The position numbers and the translations under genes were made by a program. A DNA stretch of 64,000 nucleotides, from positions 5,901,904-5,965,903 of the forward strand of contig OZ004597.1 in the NCBI GenBank assembly GCA_963924555.1, written 5' to 3'. This document shows, piece by piece, positions 1 through 12,839 of this stretch; the first letter of the stretch is position 1, and the number at the start of each line of letters is the position of its first letter. A model generated the notes under the pieces. It was given only the letters and a program-made list of their open reading frames with translations, made no database searches and had not been told where the DNA came from. Origin of the DNA: Crambe crambe. Its lineage: Eukaryota > Porifera > Demospongiae > Poecilosclerida > Crambeidae.

Positions 1-747
1 CAGCAGTTGATGTCACAGACAGTTGAGGAAAAGAGAGGCCAGTCTCAGAGAATGCAGACCAGAGATTGTTTTCAGAAAGAGAGGCCATTCTTATTGTTTC
101 ACCCTTGCTAAAAGGGAACATGCATCACATTCATTGCATTTGTCTAGTAATAATAATAAGATCGACGTACCGACTTACTGGCTATAGTCATCAAATTCTG
201 CTTTGGCCATCTGTTAGAGCGGCACCTAGAGGCTGATCTTTTGCTATTAGTTTTGACTAAAGCGCTACTTCACAAATCAGTGATATCTATAGCACTGGCT
301 AATCTTTCTACGCCATTTTGAAGCGCACGTCGGTAGGGGGCGGAGCGTGTGGGCGGGGCCAAGTTTAAAGTTTAGCTAAGCTAGGTCTTCGTTTAGCCAT
401 AGATAGTATATCTATGGTTTAGCTAGCTATCTGATGATTACAGGTGCTAGTATTATAGCCAGTACTTGGCTGTAGTGTAGTCAGTTCACTTTACCATGCC
501 ATGCACATGTCATTTACAATGCTGTTGCTGACAAAACTTAGCTATTAAAATAGCTAAATAAATTCTTCCAGAGACTGTGTATGGCTTTGTATAGACTATA
601 GTACTGTACTGTAGCCTCATGTCAAATATTAATAATCACTACATACTCTCAGTTCAAGTGACGATCAATACTGCCACCCTCAATTCTTTACTTAGCTACA
701 CAAACTTACTTTCAACTTCAAGCACTAAAAAAAAAAAAAGGATAGAA
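1..747. other. Left-edge non-coding DNA
   Basis: No supported gene. It holds a GC-rich patch at about 325-362 and a 21-base perfect palindrome at 397-417 whose arms (CCATAGATA) resemble the ends of the TIR element at 35312-36430. The short reading frames here are not coding-like. Confidence 0.5.
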
Positions 748-985
748 ACAAGTGAGCATAAAAAATTTCTTCTAAATAAAAAGTGAAGTAGGGATAGCCT
801 AACTGGGCTGTATAATGTGTGCAGCCTCGTATGAAAACAATCCCTACTTTTACAACAGCCCCTATAGGCAGTGAATGTAAATGTAGGGATTGTTTTCATA
901 CGAGGCTGCAGTACACATTATACAGCCCAGTTAGACTATCCCTACTTCATTTTTTATTTAGAAGAAATTTTTTGCGCTCACTTGT
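748..985. repeat. Foldback/MITE-like inverted repeat, about 238 bp
   Basis: Two arms of roughly 100 bases (about 748-846 and 882-985) are near-perfect reverse complements around a loop of about 35 bases. The outer ends read ACAAGTGAGC and GCGCTCACTTGT. The minus-strand frame of 67 codons across it is only a by-product of the palindrome. No clear target duplication is seen. Confidence 0.75.
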
Positions 986-1603
986 CTAAGTAGGGATGGT
1001 TCAGATGTAGCTAATAGTTACAAAATCTTTCTCATGCAGATAAGCCATAATCATGAGTTGTTGAAATACAGACTATGCAAGAGGATCAGGAGCTATGATG
1101 ATGGTGTCTTGATTCCAATGGGGCCCATAAAAATTGATATCGTACCCTGTTTTTCTGAAAGTTTTTGAAATTATGCTCAAATTTTCCCCTATTCTTAGAT
1201 TCCTGAGTTTTGTACACATTATTCTTTTAAAGTGTCTCCAAAAATTCTCATTTGTTCATTCTTTTTATTGTACTGCATAACATTAGCTACTGATAATTGT
1301 CTAAAGCTAAATGCTGCTGTGAAGAAATTAAGAGTCTGATATTAGATCAGCCAAGTGACTATTCCCGCTTCTTACAATTTAATTAGCTAGAGCTACATCA
1401 TAGGAATTTACATCCCCCAGCTTGCCATACCAATTTAGTTCCTAGCTATATAACCAGGATGAATGTCACCTATTATTCCAGCATTATTCTTCCTGCTTTA
1501 AGTATGCTATTATCACACACAATAATTTGTAAGACCTTTAAGTTGTACTACTAAAGCTATATATGGACTCAATGATTCACTCTGTTTTGACTCTGTATAA
1601 TAT
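986..1603. other. 3' flank of the membrane glycoprotein gene
   Basis: No gene seen. About 990-1560 is present again in diverged form at about 4200-4560, so this flank belongs to the segment duplicated together with the gene. Confidence 0.55.
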
Positions 1604-3387
1604 TTAGGAGAGAGTGCCATATGCATCATTCTCCTTCAGTTCAAAGGTGACTCGTTCAAGGCCTTGATCTGCTGGGATGTCTTCTCTTTGAATATCATGT
1701 ATTGAGGAGTAGTATGCTTGTCCCATCTCCTCACACAGGTTATTGATGTGTCCACTGTCTTGTGGAGGTTGATGGCTGTGTGCTAGTCTGTGGCTGGTAA
1801 TGTGGTCTTCCTTGGCTCTAAGTTTAGTGGTACAGACCATGGAGAGGATCAGGACGACTACAATAATGACAATAACGAGGACAATGGAGATAGGAACCAC
1901 TGCTGCTACGATGACATTGCCAGGTGAGGATGAATTCATACTTATTGGTGGTGTTGTAGCTTTCACTGATGGTTCAACTGGTGATGTGGTATCTGGTGAA
2001 CTTGTAACTGGTGGTAGTAGTGTAGTTGAATTAAAGATGGCGTCTGGTGAACAAGTAGAATTATGACTGTGGAAGATTACCTCAGCAAGATAGAGCGAGT
2101 AGTCTTTGTTAGAGGTAAATCTCATTAAAATCTCTCGTAAATCTGAAGTATTGACAGATATGCACACTCTCACAAGGGAGTCACAGGAAGTAACAGATCC
2201 CAAATGCTTTGTAGTTATATACCTCATAGTATTAGGTCCTCCAAAGAGTTGGAGGGTGATATTTCGATTCACGATTGAACAGGTAAACATCACCACCTCA
2301 ACCCTCTCAATCGTTACATTAAATGCAAAAGTTGATGTGATGTCAACACGACTATCTGTTGATTGTATTGTAAGTAATTGACTTGCCCACATGTCACCAC
2401 TTAGTTCAATGTGTGTGGGGACATGCCAATCAAACAGAATGCTGGAATTTGGTTGCCAACAGGTTGTTAGTTTGTAACCATTACTATCAGTTAAGCTAGT
2501 GTTGGAACAGTTTCCAGTAGGAGACGACCCATTCACTGACTCCAAATTATCATCATAAAATGCATAGTATTCTGGAAAGATTACTGGAGCTATAAATGCA
2601 TGCATACATGGGACAAGAAAAGTATAAGATTAGTTATACACTCATTATGTTTGTATGATTGGGAGGTAGCTAACTTTATCATTCCTATATACTATCATGC
2701 TAGAATCACTGGACCTTATACATACATGATAGTCTCTCTATACCAGTACAATTTGATAGCACATGTACCTTGAGACCAGACAAGAGGAAGGAAGATGCTC
2801 AAAAGGAACCCGTGCTCCTAAAAGACAGTGATAATGACTTAATTAGGAGCAGCAATTTTATATATCTAATAATAAAGAGCATATGATTGTGACTATGGAG
2901 CTAGCTATTAAATTTTTGCTTATGATAATCAATTATGGAGCTATAGATGTAGGCCACACTACTTAGACAATCAATTAATACACCATAGATACTGGCAGAG
3001 CAAATGCAGCATATGCTATATAGCTATGTTTTGATGATGCTGTGGTGATTTCGGAAGTAGCTATTATTTTTCCCCAAAATATGAACGTACATGCATACAC
3101 GCACATGAACACACACATGGTCCCTCCCAGTCTAGGAGCTAGTCATGGGTCAGGAGATTAATGGGACCAAAACCTGTGTAGCGTTAAGTGGTTTGGGTTC
3201 TCCCCTGATGACTGGAAACTCCAGGATTAAACAAGAGTATTTTATAATTAAGTGCTATTATAATAGGCTCCATTAGGAAATTGGTCCTGGCCAGTAGAGC
3301 GGCAGTTATTCTCTTAAAAACCTTATCAAACAACAGCTCTTAATTGAAAAGAGTCTACATAGCCTTTAGTCTTACCTTTAGCAGCAT
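1604..3387 (-). CDS. Single-pass membrane glycoprotein, unknown family
   Basis: Three exons fit in phase: 3376-3387 (MLLK), 2769-2817 and 1604-2571, giving 342 residues. Exons 1 and 2 together make a signal peptide (LLSIFLPLVW core, then SQ), so the secretory start appears only after splicing. The ectodomain of about 190 residues has many N-x-S/T sequons and a few Cys. It is followed by a Thr/Ser/Pro mucin-like stalk, a long hydrophobic membrane segment (VIVAAVVPISIVLVIVII) and a cytoplasmic tail of about 75 residues. The tail carries two tyrosine motifs, YSSI and a C-terminal YGTL, which could be phosphorylation or endocytic signals. I do not recognise the ectodomain. The topology suggests a surface receptor or adhesion molecule. 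A decayed copy lies upstream at 4.2-5.3 kb. Confidence 0.65.
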
Positions 3388-4199
3388 AGTGTAGTATAGA
3401 GTTAACTGCTAGTCAGACCTCAGAAAACTGATGCTTCACTGCTAATCTGACTGGCTGATAGAATAGGCATGACTTTTATAAGATTCTGCTGTCAATATAA
3501 TTAACATCATGATTGGTATGTCACAGTTATGATTAGCTACTTCCAGTTTCCATTATTGATATCTCAACCCTCTTTTCTGTTAAACGTATATATCAGCAAT
3601 GGTGATGAAATGCTGTTGAAAATTCTAGCTATGGACACATGAAAAGGTAAAAAAAGGAACCACTGCACCTGTTATCAGTCACAGCTTTTTCGAGTAAGGA
3701 TTTAATTTATTTTCACCCCAATTTTCACTGTCCTCCACTACACTGCAGCATGTATCTCACATAGGAGTATTTTAGAAATCAGCTGGTTACAAATTTGAAT
3801 TTTAATCATTATAATAAATATGCCAGTATCCATACAGAAACTGACTTGTTCATTAATATACAGCTAATAATGTGGTCTACTTTTCAAACTTTCTCTCTTG
3901 CTGAGTGTGTTTGTCCATGGCTGCTTGTGCGGTCCTCCTTGGCTTTGACTTGGTGCTTCTTTTTGAAAGTGTGTGTGTACTATGAGGAATGCTCTCTGTA
4001 AACACTAAACTGTAAGGGATAAACTGCATACCTGTTTTTACATACATGGAACATTCCAGGTACCATAAACTACACACTCTATTGATCATCACAAGTTCTG
4101 GACAAGCATGCATGCACTAGTGAATATTATGAGCACAAAGGTGTAAACACTTCAATTCTACTAGCAATACTGTATGCAAACATGCAGAGTGGCATTGAA
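3388..4199. other. Upstream region without a recognised gene
   Basis: AT-rich sequence 5' of the minus-strand membrane protein gene. The small frames at 3795-4113 overlap on both strands, lack codon bias and match no family I know. Confidence 0.45.
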
Positions 4200-5300
4200 C
4201 TGTCTAAATAAGAATGGTTCAGATGTAGTTAAAATCTTTTCTCATGCAGGTAAGATGATTTGTGGTTGGTCAATTGAAATACAGACTATGCAAGAGGATC
4301 AGGAACTATGATGATGGTGGTTGTTTCATCTTGATTCCAATGGAGCCCATAAAAATTGATATTGTAGCTACTCTGTGATAATTTTTGAAATTATGCTCAA
4401 ATTTTTCCCTTTATTCTTTTAAAGTGTCTCAAAAAATTCTCATAACATTATAATTGTATATATAATAATTTCCAAGACCAATAGAACCTTTAAGTTGTAC
4501 TACTAAAGCTGTGGACTCAATGACTTATTACACACACTTATGACTTTGTTTATGTAATTCAACTGATCAGTTTATATTGCTGAGGTGATCTTCTACAGTC
4601 GTAATTGATAACTACAGATGTTGCATTTTCTGATTTCCAAACTGTCATCTTGTTATCTGTCATCGTTACAGCAGCTCTACTGGCTTTGTGGTAGTGCAGG
4701 TTGTCATCTGCAAGTGCCATCCAAAGTTCAGATTTGGAGGGACTGACAGGAGTATGATGTGAGTGGGTGTGTGGCTGTGAGAGGTGGTAATGATCTCATG
4801 TACATGGAGAAGAGAAAGGCCACACCTTTGAACTGAAGGAGAACGATGCATACCACCTCAATCCTTTCAATTGTTACATTAAATGCAAAAGTATATCTGA
4901 TAGCAACACGACTATTTATTGATCATAATTATTGACTTCACCATTAAGTTCAGTGTGTGTGGGGACACACCAATCAAACAGAACACTGGAATTTGGTTGC
5001 TAGCTAACAGGTCATTAGTCTGTTACTATCAGACAAGCTAGTGTTGGAACAGTTTCTAATAGGAGATGATCCATTCACTGACTCCAAATTATCATCGTAA
5101 AATGCATCCTGAGCTGTAAATGGGACAAGAAGAGTAATATTAGCATGACTGGGAGCTAACTTCATCATTCCTATGATATTATACCATCGTGCTAGAATCA
5201 CTAGACCTTATACATGACAGTCTGTCTGATAGCATAAATTAAAGAGATAAGAGGAAGGAAGATGCTCAAAGGAGTGTTTTGAACCAGTGCTCCATTAAAG
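4200..5300 (-). pseudogene. Decayed, rearranged copy of the 1.6-3.4 kb membrane gene
   Basis: Collinear remnants are visible: 4200-4560 matches the 3' flank, 4857-5105 matches the N-terminal ectodomain (AFYDDNLESVNGSSP is still readable on minus), and 5230-5300 matches the signal-peptide exon. The piece at about 4829-4857 matches the coding 3' end (FELKEND) but lies on the plus strand, so part of the copy is inverted. The mucin stalk and membrane segment are missing, and the splice acceptor before the signal exon is lost. This is a tandem duplicate that has lost function. Confidence 0.7.
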
Positions 5301-6628
5301 ACAGTGATAATGACTTCGGAGCAGCAATTATCTTCATATCCATACAATATTCCAATCCAAGGTAAAGACGACTCAGAGAAAGTTCAAATTTCCAGAAGCA
5401 CATGCTTGCATGTGCCTGTACTAAGTTGTAGTTAAAAAAAAGAATAGTGCTATTATTGGTAAAGAAAACTGATACTTCACTGCTGAAGGATATCTGCTAC
5501 AAATATGTGATTGGTATGTCACGTGGTGGGTCTTTTATGCCATTTCCTTCTGCCAGCCACTTCCCAGCCTTGCGGTGTCTTGGCTATATCAAAGTGGCTA
5601 CAGATCCCCCCCCCCCCCCCCCCCCCTATTGCCTGTCCTGTCAGGAGTACCACAAGGCAGCATTTTGGGTCCTCTACCGTTATGAATGACATCAGTGTGA
5701 CCCCACTGTCTTCGAGACTTCTATTTGAAGATGTGCAATTGAAGGTGAAGAGTGACTGTGCTTGCTCTGTTGCAAAATGATCTGGACTGACTCTGTGCGT
5801 GGAGTCATCAGTGAAAGCCAACTTTAAAGATACAAAGTGTGTAGGGATCATTGGCTGGATATACAGAACAAGATTGATCCCATTTCCATCCTCATCCCTA
5901 CCCTTATTTCCTTACTCACAGAAATTTGTTCCTGGTCTTTTTTTCTCTCTCTCTCTCTCTTTATGGTTTTATGTATGTATGCATAAATGCAAGAATTTGT
6001 GTGTATGCAGGGACAGAAGTTTCAATAAAGCACAGTGCAGGGTGCTACTATTGCAGGACTATGTACCTACACATTTTGGAGGATTTATTTTTACAATTTC
6101 AATGAGTCACATGACCTGAGAGTCGACTCACGTGCTGAATTATTGTGGCACTTCACAACCTTGTTAGCTATAGAGTTCCTTTATCAGAAAGTAGAAATCC
6201 AATGAATTTCATAGCTACAATAGGTACATAAAGTTGAACTTGGATAGCAGGATCACAGGATCCAGTTGCCTATCATAAAATAATATCAAAAAAGGCGACA
6301 CAAGTAAAGGAAAAATATTCTAAATAGAGGGATGGTTGTATGCGGTTCAAACAAGAGTGAACTTCAGTCAAGTAACCCCTTACCCATCACTAATATTACC
6401 AGCTAACTACCCCTTTATATCTCATCTTGGCCTGTTACAAACCTTATGTCAAAAGACTGTAAAACTAAAAATTTCATGGTTAATAGTATCAATAGCTATT
6501 GATTTCTACCAGGACTGCAAAAAATTAATAATAAAGTGAAGAGTAAAACGAACAAGTTGTTTCTGCTTATCCAGCCAGTATGACAAAAAGTAGTAGGGTG
6601 GCCTGAGAGGACAGAAGGGGAGAGTCTT
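5301..6628. other. Intergenic DNA with simple repeats
   Basis: Contains a poly-C run of about 20 at 5608-5626, a CT run at about 5943-5962 and the LINE scrap listed separately. No other gene is supported. The lower end abuts the 3' end of the APEX1 homologue. Confidence 0.5.
5630..5750 (+). mobile_element. LINE reverse transcriptase fragment
   Basis: One frame reads SGVPQGSILGPLPL followed after a stop by MNDISV. This is the conserved reverse transcriptase block of non-LTR elements (usually SGVPQGSILGPLLF...YINDI). Only this block is readable and it is interrupted, so it is a short dead remnant. The clade cannot be told from so little sequence. Confidence 0.6.
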
Positions 6629-9600
6629 CTAGGGAGAAGGAGAAGTTGGGGTTGTGGGAGATGCCAGTCCAAGGACGAGGGGACAGTGATCACTCCCATA
6701 CACTTCCTTCCTTATAATGCAGTCAGTCACATCTTTGACAAGACGTTCCGATACTACAAAATAATCCAGTCTCCTACATACAAAAATAAATTAATAATGT
6801 AAATAAATAATGCAATGTTTCTGCTCTTACATGCACTCTAGAGCTCTACTACTGTCATAAGAGAGCCAGAAAATACAGGCCATCTTCTCTTTCTCAGCCA
6901 TTCCTCAGCAAATGCTGGTAGTTCAGTAAGGCCAACAGAATGAAATGCCATTTCCCCCTAGCTACGTATGTACTAACGTGCTATGTCAGCAAGTCTTACC
7001 TAATTCACACATGCCAGGAGATAGTTTTAGAGCTTACGAATATAGAACTAAAGCTAGCTAGTCAGCCATGAAAGCTTCATGCACGGAGAGGTAGGCCCAA
7101 GGGCATTGGTGCCAGTAGGCAGTTCTGGAGATAGGCTCAAGGGCACTGGTGCCAGTGATAGTTATTCTGTAGGCCGTTCTGGAGGGTCACTGGTGCCAGT
7201 AGGCAGTTCTGGACGTAGTGCCAGCGAGGGTTACTCCATAGGCTGTTCTGGAGGGCACTGGGATCTCTGAGGGTAATTACTTTACCTCTTCTTGCAGGCC
7301 ATCCATCCGAGCCAAATAAATTTTGTGCGTTGAATCATGCCATACCACTTGACTTCCCCCTGTCACCACTTCCTCCACCACAACACATTATCATCCCTAC
7401 TGCACTTCCACCACTAGCACCACAAGACCAAAGACACTTTCACATCCTACCCTTTAACTTATTATTGTATTGTATAAATAGGTATAATAACATGCACTTG
7501 CAAGCTGCTCTACTTGTTATGTTGGTTACGCTTGGAAAGAAAGAAAGAAGGAAAGAAAAAAAAAGAAAGAAAAAAAGAAAAAAAAAAAGAAAAAAAAGAA
7601 GGAAGCATACTATTTGAAAGCTTCTGGTAAGGTTGCACATTATCTAAGATTAATAATTATTTGTAAGAATTTGAAGCATTCCATTATAGGTCTTGATATC
7701 AAGCCTTGCAAGAAACAATTAACATGTACTTTCAAATAGCATTTGTGCCACAAGATCTCTCTGTCTCCAAAATAACTCATTAGCGTGGAACTCAGAAATA
7801 GATATTTCAGTCCGCACATGTTTGCCATCTAAAATCACTCTTTATAACATGTAGAGTTCAAAGAGGTCATATCATACTTCTAGATCTAGAGAAAATGCCA
7901 AAAAGATATTTTTCTGCATTTCATTTATGCACTGAGATCAAGATATCGACTATTTATGATGATCACCACATCTAGAATAAGTATCATTCAAGCCAGCCAG
8001 CAACCTTCAAACAGATTCCCTTCACACACTCAACCGTACCATTACATTCTTACCATCCAATGTTCTTTGTCCTCGCTTTGAACCGGTAGGACCAATATGT
8101 GTATGCCTGCTCCTTGTCAGGGTAAAAGTGACGAAATACATCCACAAAGCCTTCCTTCAGAAGAAGAGAGAAGTCCTCCCTCTCCTGGGGAGTGAAGCCA
8201 GCCGTACCATGGTTAGTCTTAGGATTCTTGAGGTCTGTATTTAAATCACAAAGAAAAAATTCTGTTTGAATGAGTAGAGTATTATATTAGCTCTACTGGT
8301 GCATACAAGGTCATCATACTTTCTGATGATACAGTCAACATTCATGCTGGTAGCTGGTTATTAAGTATTTACTCTCTCAGACTAATTCATGGTAATTAGT
8401 CTTGCCCCTATGCCATCAATGACCTGGTAGAGATTTGACTGACCTATCTCATTATGGGCCACATTGAGATCCCCACAGAGAATAACTGGTTTCTCTTGGT
8501 CCAACTTCTTTATGTACTCTCTGAGGTCCACGTCCCAATCCTGTTTGTAGGAGAGACGCTTCAGACCTTCTCCAGCATTAGGCACATCTAAACAAATCAT
8601 AGATTAAATGAAATAATGACAAATAAATAAATAATTTTCTATTTGGCATGTTGCAAATGGTTGCACTTGATAAATATATCATACCTTGTGCAATATACTC
8701 TTGAATGTGCATTGTATTGACCTTTGTACTGCAGAAATGGATGCTTGTTAGCTAACAGGGGAACTATAGAGACACAGCTTCTAGCTGGTCGAACTGCATA
8801 GACTTATTCAAGGCAGATATGAAAAAAGATGTGGGAGAAACGTCATTGAGCTGGCATGATTGAACCACATTAGGGTGTTATATTGGAGAAGCAGCCACTA
8901 TAGGTCCCCACTGCCCCACCACTCCAGCAGCAGTCACTACAGGTCCCCACTGCCCCATCACAGCAGCAGCAGTCACTACAGGTCCCCACCCCACTGCCCC
9001 ACTCCAGCAGCAGCCACTACAGGTCCCCACTGCCCCAACACTCCAGCCGCAGCCACTACAGGCTACACAAAGCTTGTCATGAGCAACACCATCGTAGACT
9101 TGTCACTAAAGACACTCCAGCTAATTATTAATATTTATGCTGTTGCTCTACACCACTAAACAGATGCAGATCAGTTCACCTTGTAGTCTCACAGCCTGAA
9201 ACATTTCGGTAATGGTCGGCAGTCTGGAGTGTGCATTATATGGAGTATAGGCCATATAGTAGGAATGCACGCTTTTTTCAAAGACAGCACGGAATTGAAG
9301 GATTTCACTTTTTTTTAATCGATAAAATATCAACTGCTGTGTGCTCGTAGCTGTTTAAACTGTGGTAAGTGCGCTAGCTCCTAGATCAAGGCATGACAGA
9401 CAGACAGACAGACAGACATACAGATTACTATAACCCTTGCACATGCGCTGAGGGTTAAAAACAAATATTTAACTCACAAGAAGTGAGAAAGTAGAAATCT
9501 TGATATTCAGCTGTGATAAGACGACCTTCACAGTCATATTTATCAATACCTACATCAATAAAATAACATTACTGCTTTTGCACTTTTGTCATCATAGTCC

Positions 9601-11912
9601 TCACTACCATGCATCATAGAATGTCCAAATCTTACCCTTACCTGATACCATTACACAATTTTCTCATCATTTTTTTTTCCTACTTGGTATGCCTGTCGAC
9701 TCTTGAAAAAAAAATACATACCAAATAGAAAAATAAATAACTACATAATGTAAATAATATGTTTTGAGCTAATGGAAGGTCCTGGAGCTCTGATTTTTGC
9801 ATGCTGGCTACTGACCATCACAGGATAGCAGGAGATTAACTTTTGTAGCTTCTAGTCAACCCCTTCATTTCTGCTGCACAACTTGTGCCCATGACCATCC
9901 TTACCAACTCAATTGCAACAGCTCAGTACAGTACACATAGCTAGGGCGATCTATGATAGAACGTAGAAAGGCTTCAAATATAGCACTAAAGCTAGCTAGT
10001 CATCCATGAAAGCTTCATGCATGGAAAATTCAAACAGTGAGTCGTGTCAAACAAAGGTAGGCTTTCCAGCTTATATGCTTGCAAATATAACCCAAGTACT
10101 TTGTTGCTCTTCTTGGCGCTTCATAGCATGAACTAGCTTAGCTTCTCTAGTTGGCCTGCCCCTTGTGTGGCATGGTATTATCTTTCTATTTAGTATGTGG
10201 TTGCACTTGAAAAACAACAACAACAACACCAAAGCCTAGCTGCAAGTTTTCAGTGCCACAAAGCCTAGCTGCAAGTTTTCAGTGCCACCACAGACAATAT
10301 CTTCAGGTAAAATTGATGCAACTCAAACACACATAGTATTAGGACATCAATACAACAGCATACTTTCCCTCACAAACTAATTTTGTGAATAATACCCCAC
10401 AAATTAGGTTAATTGTAAGTCTTTCATGTGTTTCACTATGATAGTTCTGTTAGTAATCTGCAGGCATCTGAAAGCTAAGACTTTGAAATTGTACAACTGT
10501 TTTATGTACCTAGCTATGTGTGTTTGAACTTTGAACTCAAAGATGTACCGCAAGATATGTACATGTAATTGACCTGCGTGTCTTGGCATTTCAATACCAA
10601 GACAAATAAAAAAATTGGTTACTGAAACCTTGCTCCAAAATAAAATACACAATAGCCAGAATAATAGGATAGTCCAAGTCTCTGTCTGCAAAAATATAAT
10701 TATTAAATCCATGCATGCATCCATGCCCTAGCCCATGCATGCACGTTATACAGCTACAAATATCATACACATGAACTTGGTAGGACGGGGCTTACTTGGG
10801 CTCGCATGTAAACCTTCCTACAAGACCGATTACTTACTAAGACTAAATTTTTAGCAACCGTAACAACCAGCTCATAGTACAATGGATAAAGTTATACTGA
10901 CCTAGTGACTTCATCAGATATACCTACTACATACAAAGATTGATTCTCACCTATTCCTTTAGTAAGCTTGATCGGTTTCTCCTTGGAATATAACCTAATT
11001 AGATATATTATACAGAGAAGAGTCAGGTTGGTTTTTTTGTTTTTGAAGTGGAACCGCATACCAAGTAGAAAAATGACAAATCATGCCGCACAAGGGGCGG
11101 AGTTTCCAACTAGAAACTAGTTCATGCTATAAAGCGCCAGGTAGCATAGATAGCTTAGTTAGTGTATACTTGCAAGCATATAAGCTGGAAAGCCTATGGG
11201 AAGAATGAAGCTCTAGAGTGCATGTAAGAAACATTACATTTCTACTTGGTATTTTTTTTTTTTGGGAGGGGGGGGGGGGGGGGGGGGGGGGGGGAAGAGG
11301 TTGATTTTTTTTCTTACTTCACCCATAAACCATTCTACATAAACAGATTATAACTCTAAATAATGCCCAACAAATGAAGTGATATGTATATGCCTGACAA
11401 TAAGCAAGGTTGAGTCAGAACCATAAATGACTTACCCGACTCCACTGTATCCCTTCTTCTCTGCTGAATGCCAGTACATGTGGTAGCCTGGGAGAGTCAG
11501 TTTGCCCTAGCAACAAAATAACTCAATTCAAATGGTTGATGGATGACTTGATCTGGGGGGGGGGGGGGGGGTTCCCAACCATTCCCCTAAAATTTATAGT
11601 CAATAAGTATGTAGAAGTTCAGTATCAGGCAAGTCTGCAATAGCAAACAGCTCCTTGGAGTAAGATGTACTTAATTATCAAGTTAATGTACAGCCTAGTA
11701 TGGACGGAATGTCCAACCAATTGGATCTTGTTTCCAGCTCTGTAAGGGTGGACTTGCATACATACCATTGGCAGATCAGACTCAGTACACTTAATTTCCT
11801 GGATGCAGAATACATCAGGATCTTCATGGCTCAAGTACTCCAATCCACCATTCTGCAAAATAATCATTCAAAATCTTCACCTGATGATTCAATAGAATTG
11901 GGACATTGGGAT

Positions 11913-11949
<37 letters not shown>

Positions 11950-12839
11950 ATTGGGATTACGAGAGAGAGAGAGAGAACACATTCTGGTACCTTTAGCCAT
12001 GCCCTGATTCCATTCACATTCCAGGAGCTGAACTTCTTTGTCCATAATCTGGGCAAGTAACAAAAAAGTATTCAATAAAGACCAACTCTTACCTGGAACA
12101 CTCTGATTGATCCATAACTGGGTAACTTGTACCTGTTGCTATGTGGAATATATATCTCCTTATTATAAACTGCTACAAAATACCTTCCCACAACAACACA
12201 GTTGAGGCACATCACAAGGTAAAGCCAGGTAGTTCCAAATTGCTCAAATATTTTCAAAACTCCTCAAGCTTATGAGCTCTACTGTTATAGTACATTATAT
12301 CCAATATGGAGCTTGGAAGTCTCTGTAGTTTTTTCCACTTTATTTTTACCTTCCATCCTTTGTCTTTCCAAGCTCATTCCATTGCACACTGTTCCAGTCA
12401 GTCTTGTTTTCTTCTTTGTCATGGCCTTTATTTACTGTCTACACGAAGAGATATCTAAAAAAAAAAGACTTTTGATACAAGTCCATGTATTCACCTTACT
12501 ACTTGCAGCTGTTTTCTTTTTCTTAGCTTCTGGCAACTGTTGTGAAATGGTTAACAGGTCAAGTGATGAATGTTACACATGCCACATGTCACAGTCACAC
12601 ATACCAACTTGTACCTCAGCAGGAGAATCTTTGGAAAGTCCTCCTCCATCAACCTCCTCCAGTGCATCCGACTAAAAGACGGAATAGCATATCTTTACAG
12701 TATTATAATAAATAAACCGATTTCATTGATACTTACTAGTATTCCCTAACTAGCTAGACAGCTTTAATAATAACTAGTATCCCTTAACTAGCTAGCTGGC
12801 TTTAATAGTGACCTTTCTTTTCCTGGATTTAGGTGGCAT
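6629..12839 (-). CDS. APEX1: AP endonuclease, APEX1 (ExoIII family) homologue
   Basis: Twelve exons join in phase: 12813-12839, 12615-12671, 12495-12536, 12350-12438, 11991-12048, 11766-11852, 11436-11506, 10951-10994, 9478-9549, 8444-8587, 8054-8234 and 6629-6773. The product is 338 residues (human APEX1 has 318). It starts MPPKSRKRK, a basic nuclear-localisation-like tail, with [10 protein letters not shown] as in vertebrates. The endonuclease core keeps the family blocks: [21 protein letters not shown] (Mg-binding Glu), [32 protein letters not shown] (catalytic Asp-Asn), GFTPQER, NIGWRLDYF and [11 protein letters not shown] (catalytic His). It would incise abasic sites in base-excision repair in the nucleus. 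A short Ser/Pro/Thr tail follows the usual C-terminus. Introns are unusually long here because they hold repeats. Confidence 0.95.
7020..7265. repeat. MITE remnant and minisatellite in APEX1 intron 11
   Basis: About 7030-7083 matches 9961-10029 (shared ACTAAAGCTAGCTAGTCA and GAAAGCTTCATGCA). Next to it, 7088-7262 consists of diverged tandem copies built around GGCAGTTCTGGA and GGGCACTGGTGCCAGT. The 63-codon frame here is a by-product. Confidence 0.6.
7539..7605. repeat. A/G-rich simple repeat
   Basis: GAAA-type purine run inside APEX1 intron 11. The Lys-rich frame on plus and the Phe-rich frame on minus across it are artefacts. Confidence 0.8.
8889..9063. repeat. Minisatellite, units of about 40 bp, in an APEX1 intron
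   Basis: About four and a half units, each containing CACTACAGGTCCCCACTGCC followed by CCA and GCAGCAG variants, lie in the intron between exons 9 and 10. Unit lengths differ slightly. Confidence 0.8.
9955..10210 (+). repeat. Dispersed MITE-like repeat, copy 1
   Basis: About 10050-10202 is matched in reverse orientation by 11058-11215: GGCTTTCCAGCTTATATGCT, CATAGCATGAACTAG, and a CCCCTTGTG core. The right edge ends in TATTTAGTATGTGG, an end shared in variant form near 8636, 9684 and 11058. It lies in the intron between exons 8 and 9 of APEX1. Confidence 0.6.
11058..11252 (-). repeat. MITE-like element, copy 2, inverted
   Basis: Ends read ATACCAAGTAGAAAAATG and CATTTCTACTTGGTAT, a short terminal inverted repeat. 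The interior is the reverse complement of the copy at 10.05-10.2 kb. It is followed by a poly-T and a poly-G tract of about 30 bases (11253-11294). Confidence 0.65.
11918..11977. repeat. (GA)n microsatellite in two blocks
   Basis: Two GA runs, each preceded by CATTGGGATTACGAGAG, lie just inside the APEX1 intron next to exon 5. The duplicated lead-in points to slippage or a small duplication. Confidence 0.85.

Noticed and set aside
1800-2381. Plus-strand frames over the membrane glycoprotein exon
   Set aside because: Shadows of the minus-strand coding exon, which has a signal peptide, sequons and a membrane segment.
7330-7640. Lys-rich frame on plus and Phe-rich frame on minus
   Set aside because: Both come from the A/G-rich simple repeat inside an APEX1 intron.
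11690-11766. A 26-base mini-intron within APEX1 exon 6
   Set aside because: Splicing GTATG to TTACAG here leads to a stop. Splicing to the exon at 11506 gives [15 protein letters not shown], matching the family.
12072-12257. Possible extra APEX1 exon between exons 4 and 5
   Set aside because: It has a good donor after TTCCAG, but no acceptor gives the right phase. Joining 12350-12438 directly to 11991-12048 gives [17 protein letters not shown], the expected family sequence.
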